Source: Streptomyces katrae
Lineage (GTDB): Bacteria; Actinomycetota; Actinomycetes; Streptomycetales; Streptomycetaceae
Reading direction: 5' to 3'
Length of the DNA stretch: 64,000 bases
Assembly: GCF_000717655.1 (NCBI RefSeq)
Contig: NZ_JNZY01000045.1
Coordinates: forward strand, 30,017 to 94,016
The notes beneath the pieces are model-generated. The model saw only the letters and a program-made list of their open reading frames with translations, did not search any database and was not told the DNA's origin. A program made the translations under genes and the position numbers. This document shows, piece by piece, positions 60,985 through 64,000 of this stretch (its first letter is position 1; the number at the start of each line of letters is the position of its first letter).

Positions 60985-61610
60985 ACGGACCCTCCTGGCC
61001 GGTGGTGCTGACCGACGGCGACGTCACGCTCCGGCCGATAAAGCTGCGGGACCAGGCCGCCTGGCGCGAGGTCAACCGGCGCAACCGCGACTGGCTCCGG
61101 CCGTGGGAGGCGACGATTCCGCCGCCCGCGCCGTGGGGGCCGGTGATCCACCGGCCGACGTACCGGCAGATGGTCCGCCATCTGCGGGCCGAGGCGAACG
61201 CGGGACGGATGCTGCCGTTCGTCATCGAGTACCGGGGCCGCCTCGTCGGCCAGCTGACGGTCGCCGGGATCACCTGGGGCTCGATGTGCGCGGGCCACGT
61301 CGGCTACTGGGTGGACCGCGAGGTCGCGGGCCGGGGCGTCATGCCGACGGCGGTCGCGCTCGCCGTGGACCACTGCTTCGCGAAGGTCGGACTGCACCGG
61401 ATCGAGGTGTGCATCCGCCCGGAGAACGGGCCGAGCCGGCGGGTCGTGGAGAAACTGGGCTTCCGTGAGGAGGGGCTGCGGCCGCGCTACCTCCACATCG
61501 ACGGCGCGTGGCGCGACCATCTCGTGTACGCCCTGACGGCGGAGGAGGTCCCGGAGGGGCTGCTGCGCCGCTGGCACCGGGGACGCAGGCAGGGCACCTC
61601 GTCGGCGTAG
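60981..61610 (+). CDS. GNAT N-acetyltransferase, RimJ-like, CTG start
   Basis: 209 residues. LRPIKLRDQAAWREVNRRNRDWL, the acetyl-CoA region GHVGYWVDREVAGRGVMPTAVALAVDHC and RIEVCIRPENGPSRRVVEKLGFREEG place it in the RimJ/RimL group of amino-terminal acetyltransferases. CTG 60981 is chosen because GGGAG lies 6 nt upstream and the residues that follow (NGPSWPV) resemble the start of homologues as I recall them; GTG 61002 has no ribosome-binding site. The CTG overlaps the mogA stop (CTGA) like the ATGA/GTGA couplings elsewhere. Confidence 0.88.
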   Translation: MNGPSWPVVLTDGDVTLRPIKLRDQAAWREVNRRNRDWLRPWEATIPPPAPWGPVIHRPTYRQMVRHLRAEANAGRMLPFVIEYRGRLVGQLTVAGITWGSMCAGHVGYWVDREVAGRGVMPTAVALAVDHCFAKVGLHRIEVCIRPENGPSRRVVEKLGFREEGLRPRYLHIDGAWRDHLVYALTAEEVPEGLLRRWHRGRRQGTSSA

Positions 61611-61632
61611 CGAGTGGGGGCGAGCCGGCCGA

Positions 61633-61663
61633 CCGATAAACGAATAACTGTTCGAATTATCGG
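61633..61663. promoter_or_regulatory. AT-rich inverted repeat before sepX
   Basis: CCGATAA (61633-61639) pairs with TTATCGG (61657-61663), and inner CGAA/TTCG (61641-61644, 61651-61654) extends the structure. It may terminate the preceding operon or bind a regulator of sepX. The gap 61611-61794 is markedly AT-rich. Confidence 0.45.
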
Positions 61664-61781
61664 GGCGGGGGAACCGATTCGCCCATAACCTGATCCGAAG
61701 AATCACAAAAAAAGTCCGTGATATCAGCCAGATCGTGCGACACACCGGTCCAATTGGCGGATCCGCCCGGCCGCGCCCCTC

Positions 61782-61787
61782 TACGGT
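61782..61787 (+). promoter_or_regulatory. Leaderless -10 box (TACGGT) of sepX
   Basis: TACGGT ends 7 nt before the GTG at 61795. Confidence 0.5.
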
Positions 61788-61794
61788 GTGAGGT

Positions 61795-62820
61795 GTGAGC
61801 AGCAGCGGCCTCATCTACGCAGTCATTGTCGGGGCCTGGGCCGCCTACTTGGTGCCCATGTGGCTCCGGAGGCAGGACGAGCTGAACGAAGCCCGTCCGA
61901 CGGAACGCTTCTCCACCGCCATTCGGCTGCTTTCCGGCCGGGCGGGAATGGAGCGCCGTTACGCCAAGGGGCTGCGGGAACGCGGCGACCAGGAGGCCGA
62001 GCCCCCGCACCGCGCGGACCCGGACGCCGCGACGGAAACGGTGAATTCCGTGGACGCCGACGCCCGGTCCGTCGTCGTGCCCCCGACCAGGGCGGAGCCG
62101 AGGTCGGCCGTGGCGGAGCGGCACCGGCGCGAGCAGCGCCTGCAGGTGCTCGCGCGCCGTCGGCGCACCACCGCGCTCCTCTTCCTGATCTTCACGCTGG
62201 GTGCGATCGTCGCGGCGGTCGGCGGCCTGGGCTACCTCTGGGCGCCCGCCGTGCCGGCCCTGCTGCTGAGCGCGTACATCGTGCACCTGCGGGTCCAGGA
62301 GCGGCGCCGCTACGAGTTCACCATGGACCGGCGGCGCGCCGAGGCCGCCGCCCGGCAGCTGCGCGAGAACCGCCCGCGCCGCCGTGAGCCGGAGGCCGCG
62401 GCCGGATCCGAACCGGATCCTGCGCCACCGGTCTCCCCGCAGGAGGCCGGACGGCGCGCGCTGGTCGAGCAGACCGACCACGCCGAGTGGGTGGACCAGC
62501 AGCGCGAGCGGGAACGCGGCCCCGCCCGTGGTGACAGCTGGGAGCCGGTCCCGGTCCCGCTGCCGACGTACGTGACGGCCCCGGTCGCCCCCCGCGCCAC
62601 CGGCCCGGCGACCCCGGACGCCTGGAGCGCGACCCGCTCCAGCACGGCCGAGCCGACGGACCCCCGCCTGCGCGCCCAGCCGTCGCCGGGCCCGAAGGCC
62701 GAGCCGAAGCCGGACCAGAAGCCCCAGCCGAACGCCCGCCCGCGCGGCCAGGGCCGCGGCCGCACACCGCTGTTCGACCAGTACGAGAGCGACGACCGCC
62801 CCCGCGCCGCGAACGAATGA
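61795..62820 (+). CDS. sepX: Divisome membrane protein SepX/GlpR
   Basis: 341 residues. One N-terminal helix (SSGLIYAVIVGAWAAYLVPMW, minus its first residue about 4-22), a charged region starting RRQDELNEARPTERFSTAIRLL, two more helices (about 122-165, TTALLFLIFTLGAIVAAVGG and APAVPALLLSAYIVHL) and a long Pro-rich cytoplasmic tail ending LFDQYESDDRP. This is the actinobacterial SepX/GlpR arrangement; it binds the MoeA-like Glp and FtsZ and supports cell and spore septation. The gene order glp-moaC-mogA-rimJ-sepX is conserved in streptomycetes. Confidence 0.88.
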   Translation: MSSSGLIYAVIVGAWAAYLVPMWLRRQDELNEARPTERFSTAIRLLSGRAGMERRYAKGLRERGDQEAEPPHRADPDAATETVNSVDADARSVVVPPTRAEPRSAVAERHRREQRLQVLARRRRTTALLFLIFTLGAIVAAVGGLGYLWAPAVPALLLSAYIVHLRVQERRRYEFTMDRRRAEAAARQLRENRPRRREPEAAAGSEPDPAPPVSPQEAGRRALVEQTDHAEWVDQQRERERGPARGDSWEPVPVPLPTYVTAPVAPRATGPATPDAWSATRSSTAEPTDPRLRAQPSPGPKAEPKPDQKPQPNARPRGQGRGRTPLFDQYESDDRPRAANE

Positions 62821-62896
62821 CCGGACCTGCGCGGACGCTCCCCGGTATCGGTTTTGGAGCACCCGCGCGGGGATGCTAATGTTTCACACGTCGCAA

Positions 62897-62970
62897 GGGC
62901 CTGTGGCGCAGTCTGGTAGCGCACCTCGTTCGCATCGAGGGGGTCTGGGGTTCAAATCCCCACAGGTCCA
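62897..62970 (+). tRNA. tRNA-Ala, anticodon CGC
   Basis: A complete cloverleaf: acceptor GGGCCTG/CAGGTCC, D arm GCGC...GCGC, anticodon stem CCTCG/CGAGG with loop TTCGCAT (anticodon CGC), T arm TGGGG-TTCAAAT-CCCCA and discriminator A. CCA is not encoded. It decodes GCG, a frequent codon in this GC-rich genome. Confidence 0.95.
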
Positions 62971-62978
62971 CAGACGAT

Positions 62979-63016
62979 GAAGATCCCGTCCGATCGAAAG
63001 ATCGGGCGGGATCTTC
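62979..63016 (+). terminator. Terminator after tRNA-Ala
   Basis: A 17-bp stem (62979-62995 with 63000-63016, one G-U) closed by a GAAA tetraloop and followed by TGCTTTT. It begins 8 nt after the tRNA. Confidence 0.9.
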
Positions 63017-63047
63017 TGCTTTTGCGGGTTCCTCGGAGAATGGGCCC

Positions 63048-64000
63048 ATGACGATCTTCGACGGTGGGACGCGGCAGGCCTGGGGCGCACTCGGCGGGGC
63101 CGACGAGCTGGTGGGGCGGGTGGCCTACCGGGGCGGCAGCGGACTGGGGGAAGGGCCGCTGCCCGTACGGGAGCTGGCGCGCGCCACCGTGGGCGTGTGC
63201 GCGCTGGCCGCGGCGGAGCTGGCCGCGGTTCGGGCGGGGCGCGCGGCGGACGAGGTGGAGCCGCTGGTCGTGGACGAGGGAGCCGTGGCCACCGCGTTCG
63301 TCAGCGAGCGGCACCTGCGGGTGGCGGGGCGCGAGCCGGTGAACTTCGCGCCGCTGTCGGGGTTCTGGCGGGCGGCGGACGGGTGGGTGCGGACGCACGC
63401 CAACTATCCGCATCACCGGGCCGCCCTGGTACGGGCGTTGGGACTGCCGTCCGCGACGCCCGAGGCGCTGCGGGACGCGGTGGCGGGGCGCGGGGCCGTC
63501 GAGGTGCAGGAACTGGTGTACGCGGAGGGCGGGCTGGCGGTCGCTGTGGCGGGCGAGTACGGGGATCCGCAGCCGCTGGTGGAGGTACGGGAGTCCGGGG
63601 GCGCGGCGCGCGCCGGGCGGGAGCTCGGGCCGGCGGCGCTGCCCGCGGCCGGGGTGCGGGTGCTGGACCTGACCCGGGTCATCGCGGGGCCGGTCGCGAC
63701 GCGGACGCTCGGGCTGCTGGGTGCGGACGTGCTGCGGATCGACTCGCCGCGGCTGCCGGAGTCGGACGATGCGCACGCGGACACCGGGTTCGGGAAGCGG
63801 TCGGCGCTGCTGGACCTGGCGGACGCGGGGGACCGGGCCGTCTTCGAGGGGCTGCTGGCCGAGGCCGACGTGGTGGTGACCGGGTACCGGCCGGGGGCGC
63901 TTGAGCGGTACGGGCTGGGGGCGGAGGAGCTGATGGCCCGCGGCCGGCCGGGGCTGGTGGTGGCGGAGCTGTGCGCGTGGGGGTGGCGGGGGCCGTGGGC
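63048..64000 (+). CDS. CaiB/BaiF-type CoA transferase (class III), 3' end outside window
   Basis: The frame runs from ATG 63048 (GGAGA upstream) to the window end without a stop, giving 317 residues. An N-terminal domain (MTIFDGGTRQAWGALGG, then HANYPHHRAALVRALGLP) precedes the conserved class III core VRVLDLTRVIAGPVATRTLGLLGADVLRID and ADVVVTGYRPGALERYGLG. It would move CoA between carboxylic acids. The extra N-terminal domain corresponds to a degenerate half found in the longer actinobacterial members. Confidence 0.85.
   Translation, partial: MTIFDGGTRQAWGALGGADELVGRVAYRGGSGLGEGPLPVRELARATVGVCALAAAELAAVRAGRAADEVEPLVVDEGAVATAFVSERHLRVAGREPVNFAPLSGFWRAADGWVRTHANYPHHRAALVRALGLPSATPEALRDAVAGRGAVEVQELVYAEGGLAVAVAGEYGDPQPLVEVRESGGAARAGRELGPAALPAAGVRVLDLTRVIAGPVATRTLGLLGADVLRIDSPRLPESDDAHADTGFGKRSALLDLADAGDRAVFEGLLAEADVVVTGYRPGALERYGLGAEELMARGRPGLVVAELCAWGWRGPW

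Noticed and set aside
62897..62970. tRNA-Ala as an integration site
   Set aside because: No integrase or element genes lie beside it; the CoA-transferase and sepX neighbours look native.

Overview
This is GC-rich DNA from a Streptomyces-type actinomycete. Evidence for this includes chaplin and rodlin surface proteins, a HrdD-like sigma factor behind a textbook SigR promoter, SepX and Glp division genes, abundant GTG starts, and several apparently leaderless promoters (TAnnnT box 6-7 nt before the start codon). The species cannot be named from the sequence alone.

Layout. 1-2.9 kb: right end of an integrative element of the actinomycete AICE type (replication ATPase, repeat-rich control region, excisionase, tyrosine integrase) abutting the 3' end of tRNA-Arg(CCU). 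3-16 kb: ordinary chromosome with an orphan FAD subunit of a xanthine-dehydrogenase-type enzyme, RidA, a secreted M6 protease, TetR plus drug exporter, an extradiol dioxygenase, hrdD, a WYL regulator divergent from an MFS pump, 1-phosphofructokinase, a DUF6227 protein and a VKOR-type thiol oxidoreductase. 16.5-21.1 kb: aerial-hypha surface locus with three short chaplins, one sortase-anchored long chaplin, two defective rodlin copies and two unknown secreted proteins. 21.2-36.9 kb: a DUF3344 secreted protein followed by a tightly coupled Wzx/Wzy-like exopolysaccharide operon (glycosyltransferases, initiating phosphoglycosyltransferase, O-antigen-ligase-like polymerase, MurJ-like flippase, deacetylase, Wzz-like protein, FemAB/GNAT-like transferase), an opposing secreted GH26 enzyme, then an ATP-grasp ligase and a flavoprotein.

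36.9-48 kb: a PAS/GAF/PP2C/HATPase phosphatase, small secreted proteins and a lipoprotein, DUF5949, LtrA and a cytochrome P450, a broken membrane-protein gene in front of a NarK nitrate transporter, MscL and a SAF-domain protein. 48-57.4 kb: carboxymuconolactone decarboxylase-like protein, MTA phosphorylase, FmdB, an MFS protein, a CPA1 antiporter that appears to start at CTG, a penicillin-acylase-family hydrolase and 5-formyl-THF cyclo-ligase. 57.5-64 kb: galU, glp (MoeA-like), moaC, mogA, a RimJ-like acetyltransferase (also best started at CTG), sepX, tRNA-Ala(CGC), and a CoA-transferase cut by the window end.

The most coherent functional unit is the 16.5-37 kb surface-assembly region, where hydrophobic-sheath proteins sit beside a complete polysaccharide assembly operon. 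The most unusual details are the two rodlin genes that share a nearly identical 132-bp 3' segment yet are both truncated at exactly the same base, and two probable CTG start codons.
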